DNA of 64,000 nucleotides, taken from assembly GCA_958295945.1 (NCBI GenBank), contig OY282386.1, positions 930,001 through 994,000 of the forward strand. Direction: 5' to 3'. Source of the DNA: Candidatus Poribacteria bacterium (GTDB lineage: Bacteria > Poribacteria > WGA-4E > WGA-3G). The translations under genes and the position numbers were made by a program. Below, piece by piece: positions 25,553 to 35,487 of this stretch. How positions within the stretch are numbered: the first letter of the stretch is position 1; each line of letters opens with the position of its first letter. Below the pieces are notes generated by a model. The model did no database searches, was not told where the DNA came from, and saw only the letters and a list, made by a program, of their open reading frames with translations.

Positions 25553-27584
25553 GCATGCAAAGGGAATACTTATAGGTCTCTTCCTGTTACATCTTGTCGC
25601 AATTTTATCAGTTCTCGGATGCCAAAACACACAAAAAAACACTATAGGTATATGGAAAACAGTATTAGAAGGAGACTGGAGTGCCCGGTTATATGATGTC
25701 CATTTTATCTCTGAAACACATGGGTGGATAGTAGGTAATTCAGTCGGGTTGGTATCAGATCACAACGTCAATGAATCCGATAATTCCTACACCGATGGGG
25801 CAGAGAGTATTATCCTACATACTGAGGATGGAGGAAAAAGTTGGTATAAACAACATAGCACAGTTTTTGGAAATCCACTGAGAAAAGTATTCTTTCGCAA
25901 TGGTAAGGAAGGTTGGTCGATTGGTGAAGGTGGCGTTATTATACGGACAACCGATGGTGGGAAAACGTGGTTAAGAATTGAATCAGGAACCGAACACGAT
26001 TTACACGGTCTCTATATCGGGAAAGAAATCTGTTGGATAGTTGGGGATTGGGGAACACTCCTCAAATCAATAGACGGTGGAAAAACTTATGAAATTTTTG
26101 GAACCAGTTTTGGAAGAAAATCAATAAAAGGAATTCAGTTTGTTGATAACACACACGGCTGGATTATCACCTACAGCACACCGAATGCCCCAGAGAACTC
26201 AGGCTATATCTATCACACCCAAGATGGTGGACAGACATGGAAAGAACAATTCAAAACTGAACCCGCACTCTTTAGTTTGCATTTCGTTGATAGGATGACG
26301 GGTTGGGTTGTTGGTGATAGACGGAGCATATATGTAACCAACGATGGCGGACAAACTTGGAGGCATCTCACTGAAGGAAGTAATCAACGACACACTGAAA
26401 AATACGGACAACCCGAATATCTTGGCAATGAACCATTACACACCTTTACGCTCTATGATGTTGACTTTGCTGACAATCAGCACGGGTGGATTGTGGGAGA
26501 TTTGGGTGTAATTCTCCATATTGCATCAGGTGTGAAGAAAGATGACAGCCGTATATGGAGACACCAACGCGGTGGACCGCGCTTTCACAACAGTGCCGAT
26601 GCACTTTTGTTAGGTGTTGACTTTGTTTCCAATAAACTCGGGTGGGCAGTTGGTGAAAACGGAACGATATTGCATACACGCAACGGTGGTATCACATGGG
26701 ATGCACAATCAAGTCCAACACATTTACTCTTTGATATATGCATCACTGCCGACAATAAGGGATATGTCGTAGGGGATCGAGGTGCAATTTTACAAACTGA
26801 GGATAGCGGTTCTAATTGGCAAGCACAGGATAGTAGAACTACCGAGTGCTTTGGCGGAACGCATTTTGTAACTCCGAAAAAAGGGTGGGCAGTTGCAGAA
26901 GCAGGTGTGATTTTACACACAACAAACGGGGGAGTAGTCTGGCAACGGCAGACCTCTAACACAGAACAAGACCTACTCGCCGTGTACTTTGTTGATGAAA
27001 ATACAGGATGGTGTGTAGGCAGTGCGGGAGAAATCGTACATACTTCCAACGGTGGCAAAACTTGGTCCCAACAAAAAAGTGGTGTTTCATTTAACCTATT
27101 TGACATTCATTTTACGTCTAAAACTGAAGGGTGGATAGTCGGATTATTTGGAACACTTTTATACACGAATGATGGTGGTAAAAAGTGGCAACTATCTACA
27201 CTCACACGCGAACTCAAGAGAATGAACACTATGCAGAATGCATGGTTAAACGCTGTCTATTTTGTGACTCCACAAATAGGATGGGTGGTTGGTGTGGATG
27301 GCTTGATATTTCACACCGATGATGGTGGCAAAAGTTGGACACAACAAAATAGCAACACGTTAGATTTTCTTTACGATGTGTTTTTTATCTCAAAAGAAGA
27401 AGGATGGATTGTTGGAAAAGACGGACTTGTTTTGCATACAATAGATGGGGGTACGAACTGGAGACCCCAACGAACAAATACACGAACAGACCTAACGGCT
27501 ATTCACATGAGCAGTCCGAACTCAGGATTAGTTACAGGTCAAGGTGGAACCATTCTAAAGTATGAGGTGCTTGAGCTCGAATAA
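25518..27584 (+). CDS. YCF48/BNR-repeat lipoprotein
   Basis: 688 residues. N-terminal signal with lipobox: IGLFLLHLVAILSVLGC, Cys at about residue 35. The rest is about 14 repeats of roughly 45 residues with the pattern GW(I/A/V)VG..G.ILHT.DGG..W, for example GWAVGENGTILHTRNGGITW and GWIVGKDGLVLHTIDGGTNW. Fourteen such units would form one very large or two seven-bladed propellers. The family is named for photosystem II stability factor YCF48, but similar proteins are common at the surface of non-photosynthetic bacteria. The 5' end overlaps dapB by 35 bases, so the two are translationally linked. Function unknown; presumably an exported binding protein. Confidence 0.88.
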   Translation: MLAKSFLERINKHAKGILIGLFLLHLVAILSVLGCQNTQKNTIGIWKTVLEGDWSARLYDVHFISETHGWIVGNSVGLVSDHNVNESDNSYTDGAESIILHTEDGGKSWYKQHSTVFGNPLRKVFFRNGKEGWSIGEGGVIIRTTDGGKTWLRIESGTEHDLHGLYIGKEICWIVGDWGTLLKSIDGGKTYEIFGTSFGRKSIKGIQFVDNTHGWIITYSTPNAPENSGYIYHTQDGGQTWKEQFKTEPALFSLHFVDRMTGWVVGDRRSIYVTNDGGQTWRHLTEGSNQRHTEKYGQPEYLGNEPLHTFTLYDVDFADNQHGWIVGDLGVILHIASGVKKDDSRIWRHQRGGPRFHNSADALLLGVDFVSNKLGWAVGENGTILHTRNGGITWDAQSSPTHLLFDICITADNKGYVVGDRGAILQTEDSGSNWQAQDSRTTECFGGTHFVTPKKGWAVAEAGVILHTTNGGVVWQRQTSNTEQDLLAVYFVDENTGWCVGSAGEIVHTSNGGKTWSQQKSGVSFNLFDIHFTSKTEGWIVGLFGTLLYTNDGGKKWQLSTLTRELKRMNTMQNAWLNAVYFVTPQIGWVVGVDGLIFHTDDGGKSWTQQNSNTLDFLYDVFFISKEEGWIVGKDGLVLHTIDGGTNWRPQRTNTRTDLTAIHMSSPNSGLVTGQGGTILKYEVLELE

Positions 27585-27596
27585 GGAAATAGAATT

Positions 27597-28340
27597 ATGA
27601 CAGGCGAACAAAAATATCTATTTGATTTACAAGGATACATTGTCTTGAAAGATGTCGTGCCTCATAATGTCATTGAGGCATGCAACGCGGTGCTTGACAA
27701 GTATGAGAACATGAATCCAAGTGATTACCCGGACCCGTTATGCTTGGGTACAGAACGAACAGAGAGAGAACTTTACATATCAAATATTTTGGAAGCAGAC
27801 AGTGCCTTGAATGCACTCGTTGATATTCCTGAAGTACTCAATGTAGTTGCGGGGGTAACCGGTGGACCGTATCGTCTAAACCATACCTATACAATATATC
27901 GGTGGGGAGGCGGTTATACCGGGTTGCACATGCATGGAACACCGATTATTCCAAAGTGTCAGTATCACTGCAGAAATGGAGAGATGGTCTCTACGTTAAC
28001 AAAGGCAGTCTTTCCGATGCTCGATTGTGGTGTAGATGATGGGTGTTTTGCAGTTATCCCTGGGGCACATAAGAGCAACTTTCCTAAACCGTGGGGAAGT
28101 CATCCAGATGAAAACCCAGTGCTGATGCCTATTCCCGCTAAAGCAGGAGATGCAATATTATTTACAGAAGCACTTACACACGGATCCGTCATCAATGTGT
28201 CAGGAAAACCGCGCAGAACACTCTACTACTGTTATAGCGTAGGTTATATGCCCGATTGGGGTGGTCAAGGTTTGCATTTTAGCCCCAAAGTCATGAACCA
28301 ACTCAATGAAACACAACAAGCTATCTTACATCTGAAATAA
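27597..28340 (+). CDS. PhyH-family dioxygenase in the dap operon
   Basis: 247 residues. Fe(II)/2-oxoglutarate dioxygenase fold with TGLHMHGTP (His111, His113), VIPGAHKSNFP and TEALTHGSVINVSGKPRRT (His195 and a distal Arg that may bind 2-oxoglutarate). The usual HxD appears as HxH, so the facial triad would be all-His or use another residue. RBS AAGGA overlaps the stop codon of the YCF48 gene and the ATG is 12 bases after that stop. Its substrate is unknown; the operon position between dapB and dapL may be incidental or may point to modification of a lysine-pathway or cell-wall compound. Confidence 0.85.
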   Translation: MTGEQKYLFDLQGYIVLKDVVPHNVIEACNAVLDKYENMNPSDYPDPLCLGTERTERELYISNILEADSALNALVDIPEVLNVVAGVTGGPYRLNHTYTIYRWGGGYTGLHMHGTPIIPKCQYHCRNGEMVSTLTKAVFPMLDCGVDDGCFAVIPGAHKSNFPKPWGSHPDENPVLMPIPAKAGDAILFTEALTHGSVINVSGKPRRTLYYCYSVGYMPDWGGQGLHFSPKVMNQLNETQQAILHLK

Positions 28341-28358
28341 TAAGGAGAGGACATTACT

Positions 28359-29537
28359 TTGATTACAATTGCAGAACGGTTACAAAAACTTTCCCCCTAT
28401 CTTTTTGTGGATTTACGACAAAAAATGATGGCCGCCAAAGAACGAGGTATTGATGTCATCAGTCTTGGAATCGGCGATCCTGATTTTCCTACACCCGACA
28501 CGGTAGTGCAAACTTTATGTAGCACAATACAAGACTCAGAAGACCCTGATAGACACCGTTACGGATGCGATAGTCCTGTAACAGAATTTCCGCAGGCAGT
28601 GAGTGCGTTTTATCAAAATCGCTTCGGCGTTTCCTTAAAAGAGAATCAGATCGTAACGACACTCGGCAGCAAAGATGCAATTGTCAAAATGGCATTAGGT
28701 ATACTAAATCCAGGGGATATAGGTATTGCTGCAAGTCCAGGATATCCAACATATAACATCGGGCATGTATTTGCAAGTGCAACCACATACTATGCACCGA
28801 TCTTAAGAGAAAACGATTTCTATGTTGACTTTGATGCTATACCCGTTGAGGTGAAACGTCTTGCTAAAGTTCTATGGATCAACTATCCAAACAATCCTAC
28901 CACGGCTGTTGCTGATTTAGACTTTTTCAAACGAGCAATAGAATTTGGCAGACAGAACAACATACTCATCGCACATGATAATGCGTATAGTGAAAATACT
29001 TATGATGGATATAAGTCACCAAGCATACTACAGGTGGATGGAGCCGATGAAGTCGCAGTTGAATTCTTTTCATTGAGCAAAGCATTCAATATGACTGGGT
29101 GGCGATTGGGGTTTGTTGTTGGCAATGCTACTGCAGTTGAAGCTGTGAAAAAGGTAAAAGACAATATTGACAACGGTTCATTACGTGCATTACAATACTC
29201 TGGAGCGAAGGCACTATCAATTGCAGACGAAGTTACACCAAAACTCAATAAAATATATCAGAAACGTAGAGACACGGTGATTGAGGCACTCAAACAGAGT
29301 GGATGGTCTATTGAAAAACCGAAAGCAACTATGTATGTTTGGGCACCAGTACCAGAACGTTTTGACGGTTCAAGTCGCGCTTTTGCTACTGCTCTCCTTG
29401 AAGAGGCGGGTGTCGTAGTAACTCCCGGACTCGGTTATGGACAATGGAGTGAAGGGTATTTCAGGATTTCATTGACATATCCCGATAATGTAATTGAAGA
29501 GGCGATTACGCGAATTAGAGATTTTTCCTCACAATAA
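28359..29537 (+). CDS. dapL: LL-diaminopimelate aminotransferase-like, class I/II aminotransferase
   Basis: 392 residues. PLP fold type I aminotransferase with PLP lysine Lys241 in SLSKAFNMTGWRLGF; also ISLGIGDPDFPTPD near the N-terminus, NYPNNPTTAVAD and HDNAYSENTYDG. DapL converts tetrahydrodipicolinate directly to LL-diaminopimelate; the operon link with dapB supports that reading over other aminotransferases. TTG start with AAGGAGAGG 9 bases upstream, 18 bases after the PhyH stop. Two bases separate its stop from the next gene. Family call firm; the DapL assignment rests on similarity plus context. Confidence 0.85.
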   Translation: MITIAERLQKLSPYLFVDLRQKMMAAKERGIDVISLGIGDPDFPTPDTVVQTLCSTIQDSEDPDRHRYGCDSPVTEFPQAVSAFYQNRFGVSLKENQIVTTLGSKDAIVKMALGILNPGDIGIAASPGYPTYNIGHVFASATTYYAPILRENDFYVDFDAIPVEVKRLAKVLWINYPNNPTTAVADLDFFKRAIEFGRQNNILIAHDNAYSENTYDGYKSPSILQVDGADEVAVEFFSLSKAFNMTGWRLGFVVGNATAVEAVKKVKDNIDNGSLRALQYSGAKALSIADEVTPKLNKIYQKRRDTVIEALKQSGWSIEKPKATMYVWAPVPERFDGSSRAFATALLEEAGVVVTPGLGYGQWSEGYFRISLTYPDNVIEEAITRIRDFSSQ

Positions 29538-29539
29538 AC

Positions 29540-32500
29540 ATGAGGTGGTTTATTTTGATTCGATTGCTAAAATTTGCTCACATTTTATCACTGATTTTCA
29601 TCATTAGTATAGTTGAAGACGCTACAGCATTTGAACAGATGAAAAGCTACACTGTGGCAGATGGTTTGGTAGGTCCTATAGTGCCTATTATTTATCAAGA
29701 TAGTCGTGGTGTTCTTTGGTTTGGTTCAGATAGAGGTGGTATCAGCAGATATGACGGAAATAATTTTACCCCTTATACTGAGATTGTTAATAATGAGCAA
29801 ACTGAAGAGTTTCGTGGCAGAACCAAAACTATTGTTGAGGATAGGTGGGGACATATTTGGTGTCTGAGTAAACATCCAGCTGAAGGTAGCGGTGTTGTCA
29901 GTAGGTATAATGGAACATCCTTCGAAAATATAACCAATGGAAATTGCCTTGCAGTTGATAATAGCGGGGATATATGGGTTGGCAGTGACGACGCAGTTAC
30001 ACGTTATAAATCCCTCAACATTCAAGATCCTCCACTTGAATTTCAACAGACTATTAGTGGAACTTCCGTCGCCATAATAAATGTCATTTTTCAAAGCGAA
30101 GATGGCACATACTGGATTGGTGGACACGATGCGAATGGTGCACTAATTATGAAGTTCCAAACTGATGGGAGTATGTGGCAAATTGGAAACATAGAACGGA
30201 TGGAAAATATCCCAAATGCTCCAAAAGATCGCGCGGTCCATGTAATTATGCAAGACCGTAATGATGTTCTCTGGTTTGGGGGGCAATCACTACTATTTAG
30301 TTATGATGGAAATGAATTCAAGGATATACTTAACACATCTACAGAAACACAGAATAGAAGCGTAAAATTACAAACTACTAATGATGGGAATGTAACGGTA
30401 AAGAGCGATGTATACGGAAGAATATGGTTCAGTGATTATAGGCAATTGAGTTGGTGGGATGGCAATACACTCATACGTTTAAAAAAATATAACCCAGGTT
30501 CAAGTCAACAGGTTAATATGCAAGGTTCCTTTGAAATTGAAGATGCGTGGAACAATTTATGGTTTGCAAGTGAAATGGGAGCTCATGCATACGATAGTAA
30601 GTATTTTGAAAAAAAAGAGAACAGTCTCTTTCAATTAGACGAAACACAAACTGAACCAACAGAGTTACAACCGAAAGTATACAGAGTTGACGATGGACTT
30701 GGAAGTGACAATATAATCACAATCTTTGAAGCCTTGGATGGTAAAATCTGGTTTGGTCATGACAACGGGGTGACATCATTTGAACAACAACCTGTCATCG
30801 TAAACCATACAACCCGTACAATATTGGGTAGCAATAGTGTTAGATTGATGGAATCAGATAGTGCTGGAACTCTATGGCTAAGCATTCCTGGCGGTGTAGC
30901 ACAGTATCTTGAAAATGAAGATTTACTCAAGCAACACAATTTAACAGACTTTGCCTACAAAACCGAGTCATTCAGTATTGAGATTAAATTTGATAACAAT
31001 CCGAATTTAAATAGACGTGCAGAGGTATCACATATTTTTGAAGCAGATGGTTATATCTGGTTTATTAACAAACCAATTTTATCTCAAGAGCCATTTACAT
31101 TGTACAGAATTTTCCGATATAAAGATAAGACATTTGAAAAATACTCACTCCTTTTACAAGCAGATATCGGTCCAGGTGGAGATACAATTTACGTTGATTC
31201 GGAACCAATTGTTACTTCAGGCAAGAATCCTTGGATTGTAATAGGTGGTTGGGTTTTCCTGCCAAGAGGTAACGGGATGCACCGTCTTTTACCAAATGGC
31301 AGAATTCGCAGGACATCATTTAATTCTACAGAATCGTTACCCTCACCATCTACAGCAGTAACTGCACTTCACACTGACAAACAAGATAGACTATGGTGTT
31401 ATTATGACAAAGGAGAAGTCAAACGATTCTCAAATATAACAATTCGTGCAAATTACGTGGGCGGTAACATCCATGCAGAAGTCATGCAACTGAGTTCTGT
31501 AATTCCTGTTATAGGTAATTCTGAGGGGAATGTAGTCCAATGGTTTTACAATACGGTGAGCGGACAGTTAATGTTTTGGCAGAATCCTGATAACAGAAAT
31601 ACATTGACTGAACTTCCCGGAGCAGCAAGCGGTGCACCAATTTTGGCTATTCAAAATACTACATCTTCTCAAGACGTTTCTGAATCTGTTACTTTAGTTT
31701 TTCATGATAGTATTAAAACATATCAAGGGACAGAATTGAGAAACGCAGCAACTGTTGCCATTGAACAGGTCAACGGATCCATCACATCCTCTGAAGGTGA
31801 TCTTTGGTTAGCTACAGCGCAGGGGGCAGTTCAGTATAATGGACAGGAAGCAATCACATATACGACTACAGACGGTTTCCTTGTTGATGATTTACGGGAT
31901 GTGCATGAAGACCGTTGGGGTAATATATGGTTTGCTACATGGGGTGGTGGTGTCGTCAGATACGATGGCAACTCATTCCAATCTGTTACTACCAAAGACG
32001 GTCTTATCCACAATAATGTATCAAGTATCCATGCGGCAAACGAAAAAGAATTGTGGTTTGGCACCGAAGGTGGCGCAACGCAGTATCGGGCAAATCTGGG
32101 GGCACTACCGTTCTGTCGTATCATTTCTGTTGACGCAGGAAAGTCATTCACCGAACCGTTTAGTTTAGAAGCAGGCAATCAGAAAATTACTGAAATTACA
32201 GAACTGCTTCCCGCACGCCTCAAAAACATGACTATTCATTTTCAAGGTGTTAACCCGCTTAGAGATGAAATGGAATATAGATTTAGGTTAATTGGACTTG
32301 ATGACTTTGCATGGACGCGCATTTCGTCTGATACGGAGCAATCTGTTAGTGAAACAACTTTAGGTGGCGATGTAAAGCAATACTATCAACCACAACAAAT
32401 AGGGGAAGATGGTCGTTTGCCACATATCCGTTATGAAGGCTTAAAATCAGGGAATTATACTTTTCTGATAAAAGCATTTCGTAAAGGGTGGCCCTATACA

Positions 32501-33421
32501 CAACAACCTGCGGTGGTAAATTTTACCATTGATCAGCCAATTTGGTCTCGATGGCGTAATTATCTCCCAACTTTGATTTTTGTGGCAGCAGTTGGTTCTT
32601 TGCTATTTAGATTGATTGTCAATAGAAGACATACCACTCAGTTGCGCCTTGAAATGCGGGAAAAAGAAGAGGCAGAAGTTCAACGGATACGCGCGGAGTT
32701 GAATGAAGCACAAAATATACAAATGGCTCTCCTACCAATAGAAGCACCGGATACAAGTGATTTTGATATTGCTGGCAGATCTATTCCAGCAACACAAGTC
32801 GGAGGAGACTTTTTCGACTATTTGACTGTGGCAAACGGACAAACTGCGATTGCTGTCGCTGATGCCGCTGGAAAAGGTATACGTGGCGCAATGAATGCTG
32901 TGTTGACAAACGGCATGTTGCACGAAGTCGCACGCTATAAATCTGAGGCTGATGTCATATTGACCGATCTCAATGCTGGCTTGTCACCACGTATGTATGG
33001 TCCCAGTTTTATCGCACTCAACTTAGCTGTCCTAGATGAATCCGGGAAAAGTGTTGATTATGCAAACGGTGGACAACCTTATCCTATTCTCAAAAGAGGG
33101 GATCAAATCATTGAAATTGAAATTGCCGATCTTCCTCTGGGAAGTAGGAAAAACGTCGAATATGAATCTACTACATTTGACTTAAATGCGGGTGAATTTT
33201 TGGTCTTCCATTCCGATGGTTTGATTGAAGCACTCAACGCACAACAAGATATGTACGGAACAGATCGGTTAAATGATCTGATTGCAAATATCCCAAGTGA
33301 AAGTAGTGCTGAAGAAATGATACAGCATATATTTGATGATGTGCAGGAATTTGTTCAGGAGGCAGAACAATATGATGATATGACGCTTGTAGTTCTCAAA
33401 CGGATATCGGTGCCTGAATAA
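29540..33421 (+). CDS. Membrane sensor: Reg_prop propeller, Y_Y_Y domain, SpoIIE-type PP2C phosphatase
   Basis: 1293 residues. Signal/anchor at about 5-31; a long periplasmic propeller region at about 45-850 with repeats such as YQDSRGVLWFGSDRGG and VHEDRWGNIWFATWGGGV; a Y_Y_Y domain at about 895-1000 (MEYRFRLIGLDDFAW ... GNYTFLIKAF); one membrane helix at about 1008-1029; a short coiled coil; then a SpoIIE/RsbU-type PP2C phosphatase at about 1054-1290 (QMALLPIEAP, QVGGDFFDY, AVADAAGKGIRGAM, FHSDGLIEALN, YDDMTLVVLK). The output would dephosphorylate an anti-sigma-factor antagonist. Propellers like this usually feed a histidine kinase; here they feed a phosphatase. It is two bases after dapL, thus in the same operon. 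Confidence 0.9.
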   Translation: MRWFILIRLLKFAHILSLIFIISIVEDATAFEQMKSYTVADGLVGPIVPIIYQDSRGVLWFGSDRGGISRYDGNNFTPYTEIVNNEQTEEFRGRTKTIVEDRWGHIWCLSKHPAEGSGVVSRYNGTSFENITNGNCLAVDNSGDIWVGSDDAVTRYKSLNIQDPPLEFQQTISGTSVAIINVIFQSEDGTYWIGGHDANGALIMKFQTDGSMWQIGNIERMENIPNAPKDRAVHVIMQDRNDVLWFGGQSLLFSYDGNEFKDILNTSTETQNRSVKLQTTNDGNVTVKSDVYGRIWFSDYRQLSWWDGNTLIRLKKYNPGSSQQVNMQGSFEIEDAWNNLWFASEMGAHAYDSKYFEKKENSLFQLDETQTEPTELQPKVYRVDDGLGSDNIITIFEALDGKIWFGHDNGVTSFEQQPVIVNHTTRTILGSNSVRLMESDSAGTLWLSIPGGVAQYLENEDLLKQHNLTDFAYKTESFSIEIKFDNNPNLNRRAEVSHIFEADGYIWFINKPILSQEPFTLYRIFRYKDKTFEKYSLLLQADIGPGGDTIYVDSEPIVTSGKNPWIVIGGWVFLPRGNGMHRLLPNGRIRRTSFNSTESLPSPSTAVTALHTDKQDRLWCYYDKGEVKRFSNITIRANYVGGNIHAEVMQLSSVIPVIGNSEGNVVQWFYNTVSGQLMFWQNPDNRNTLTELPGAASGAPILAIQNTTSSQDVSESVTLVFHDSIKTYQGTELRNAATVAIEQVNGSITSSEGDLWLATAQGAVQYNGQEAITYTTTDGFLVDDLRDVHEDRWGNIWFATWGGGVVRYDGNSFQSVTTKDGLIHNNVSSIHAANEKELWFGTEGGATQYRANLGALPFCRIISVDAGKSFTEPFSLEAGNQKITEITELLPARLKNMTIHFQGVNPLRDEMEYRFRLIGLDDFAWTRISSDTEQSVSETTLGGDVKQYYQPQQIGEDGRLPHIRYEGLKSGNYTFLIKAFRKGWPYTQQPAVVNFTIDQPIWSRWRNYLPTLIFVAAVGSLLFRLIVNRRHTTQLRLEMREKEEAEVQRIRAELNEAQNIQMALLPIEAPDTSDFDIAGRSIPATQVGGDFFDYLTVANGQTAIAVADAAGKGIRGAMNAVLTNGMLHEVARYKSEADVILTDLNAGLSPRMYGPSFIALNLAVLDESGKSVDYANGGQPYPILKRGDQIIEIEIADLPLGSRKNVEYESTTFDLNAGEFLVFHSDGLIEALNAQQDMYGTDRLNDLIANIPSESSAEEMIQHIFDDVQEFVQEAEQYDDMTLVVLKRISVPE

Positions 33422-33441
33422 TTGGATTAGATCATCAACAA

Positions 33442-35358
33442 CTATGCATTTCTAAAATCTATCACCGTTTGCCGATATTCTTCTGGTAAACCGATATCAA
33501 ACCGTCGTCCTTTCACAACATACCCAGAAAAGCCATCTGCCTTTCGCAAATCGTCCAAACAAGATGTGAGTTGAAATTCGCCACGTTCACGGAGATTGTG
33601 TTCAATATTCTGCTCAAGGAAACCAAAAACCTGCGGTTCAATTACATAAATTCCGAAAACTGTGAGGAAACTATCATCATCCATACCATCTACATGTAAA
33701 TGTTCCCTTGCATATTCAGGATCAGGTTTTTCATAGAACTCAGTTACCGATAGCATTGATTCTTCACTCCATATTCCTGTGACGCACCCAAAGTTAGATA
33801 GTTCATCTATCGGTGTCTCCTTCAAGCCGACAACACTATGTCCTACCCGCTCGTAAGCATCTAAGACCTGTTTTGCACAGGAATATGCTTCATCGGAGGC
33901 GTAGAGATGATCCCCTAACATCAGTAGGAAAGGTTCCCCGTTGACCCAATCTTTAGCACAGTAAACAGCGTGACCGAACCCTTCTTGAACATCCTGTGTA
34001 ACAAACGATAAACGACTACCCAATTCTATTAGATAGTCACAGTATGCTTTATTTTCCTTGCTCAGTTTATTATAGTGTTCAATACGCGGTGGTGTTTTGA
34101 AATAGGATTCAAAAAGGTCAATATCTCTACTTTGAACAATAAGACATACTTCCTCAATACCCGCATTGACTGCTTCTTCAACGATTGCCATGATGGCTGG
34201 TTTTGCACGACCCGTCCGGTCTATAACCGGAAATAGTTCCTTTTTCATTGCTTTTGAGGCGGGGAAAAGTCGAGTGCCAAATCCAGCTGCAGGGATAACC
34301 GCCTTACGCACATGCTTACTTGCTTCAACTACCAATTTCAGACAGGACATCTGCAGATCACGTTCTATAATCTCAATGACTTTCCGCTGACACTCTTCAT
34401 CTTTTACGATAAATTGTGCAGTCCCATCACCTTGAGAACCAACCCCTTTACCACCCCAGATATAAGGTTGTATCGGTTCATAGTTGAGCACTTTATGAAG
34501 GACAGGAGCTGTTAATTGCGATGGACACGCAGGAATCAAGTGCTCATCAAACGCATGTTGTGCGCGTGTCATTAACTCGCCAACAGCCTCTGCATTCCCA
34601 ACTCTAAGTGCTTCATAGGCAGATTGTGTGATCTCTTTACTCAATGGACCGAGAAAATGCTGCACTTTATTCTGTAGTTCATTTTCAGCAAAAGGATAAC
34701 AGTGATTCAACTGACTAAGTATCAGCAGCGTATCTTTTCCAACACCCAAGTCAACAATGACCATGTATAGATTTGATGACACACTGAATTCTCTGACATT
34801 AATGTTATCCCCATCAAAAACCATGAGGATAGGATGTTGATAAGCACATCCCTGGTCCATCCTACCACAACGCGAAGGTGTCTTAATTTCACCTTGATAA
34901 GCACATTCCATTTCATCGCGTGTTGTCATCTTTAGATCGTATATCCGATTAAATGCTCTTGCAACTAACACGCAGATCGCTGCACTGGAGGATAGTCCTT
35001 TTTTCACAGGTAAATCTGTTAGATAGTTATCTATTTCTAACCCTTGGACGCGATAATTTGTGAGAATTTGGTATGCGACACCCGCAGCATAACTGAAAAA
35101 ACTGCCTTTTTCAGCTTCTTCAAGTAAAGCAGCCGGTTCCATCGGTAATGTAAACGGACCGTGACGCGTCCCATCGCTCAGACTGGTTTTCAAAATAAGA
35201 CTTGTTGGATGAGGTTGTACTTCGGCATAGACCCCTTGATTCGTGCTTGTGATGAGGGTATACCCTTTTTCAAGTTCAGCGTTCGTTCGCCTATGTCCAC
35301 CAGCCCAATCGCTGTGTTCTCCGAAGAGGCATATCCGTCCTGGAACAAAAAGTTTCAT
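33442..35358 (-). CDS. Fusion of GHMP sugar kinase and UTP-sugar-1-phosphate uridylyltransferase
   Basis: 638 residues, two enzymes in one chain. Residues 1 to about 345: a GHMP kinase with the galactokinase-like start GRICLFGEHSDWAGG, ATP loop LPVKKGLSSSAAICVL and C-terminal GKGVGSQGDGTAQF. Residues about 350-638: a GalU-type nucleotidyltransferase with VIPAAGFGTRLFPASKAMKK, EVCLIVQSR, LLMLGDHLY and EFYEKPDPE. Together they could turn a free sugar into its 1-phosphate and then the UDP-sugar. Order is kinase first, opposite to the Bacteroides fucose enzyme FKP. ATG at 35358. It converges with the sensor gene (20-base gap). The sugar is unknown. Confidence 0.88.
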   Translation of the reverse strand: MKLFVPGRICLFGEHSDWAGGHRRTNAELEKGYTLITSTNQGVYAEVQPHPTSLILKTSLSDGTRHGPFTLPMEPAALLEEAEKGSFFSYAAGVAYQILTNYRVQGLEIDNYLTDLPVKKGLSSSAAICVLVARAFNRIYDLKMTTRDEMECAYQGEIKTPSRCGRMDQGCAYQHPILMVFDGDNINVREFSVSSNLYMVIVDLGVGKDTLLILSQLNHCYPFAENELQNKVQHFLGPLSKEITQSAYEALRVGNAEAVGELMTRAQHAFDEHLIPACPSQLTAPVLHKVLNYEPIQPYIWGGKGVGSQGDGTAQFIVKDEECQRKVIEIIERDLQMSCLKLVVEASKHVRKAVIPAAGFGTRLFPASKAMKKELFPVIDRTGRAKPAIMAIVEEAVNAGIEEVCLIVQSRDIDLFESYFKTPPRIEHYNKLSKENKAYCDYLIELGSRLSFVTQDVQEGFGHAVYCAKDWVNGEPFLLMLGDHLYASDEAYSCAKQVLDAYERVGHSVVGLKETPIDELSNFGCVTGIWSEESMLSVTEFYEKPDPEYAREHLHVDGMDDDSFLTVFGIYVIEPQVFGFLEQNIEHNLRERGEFQLTSCLDDLRKADGFSGYVVKGRRFDIGLPEEYRQTVIDFRNA

Positions 35359-35487
35359 TGTGCGTCCTTATTTATTAAATATGTGATAAAGTTCAAATCT
35401 TCTTATGTATATTATATTATGAATATGTGCTATGGTCAAGATAGCTTTGTGATTTTGTGATATGGATTAAATGGTTTATTCTGGGAA

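Noticed and set aside
26585-27106. Minus-strand 173-residue open frame inside the YCF48 gene
   Set aside because: It mirrors the repeated DNA of the plus-strand gene and has no ribosome site or recognisable domain.
35161-35460. Plus-strand open frame at the start of the kinase fusion
   Set aside because: It overlaps the conserved galactokinase-like N-terminus on the other strand and shows no protein features of its own.
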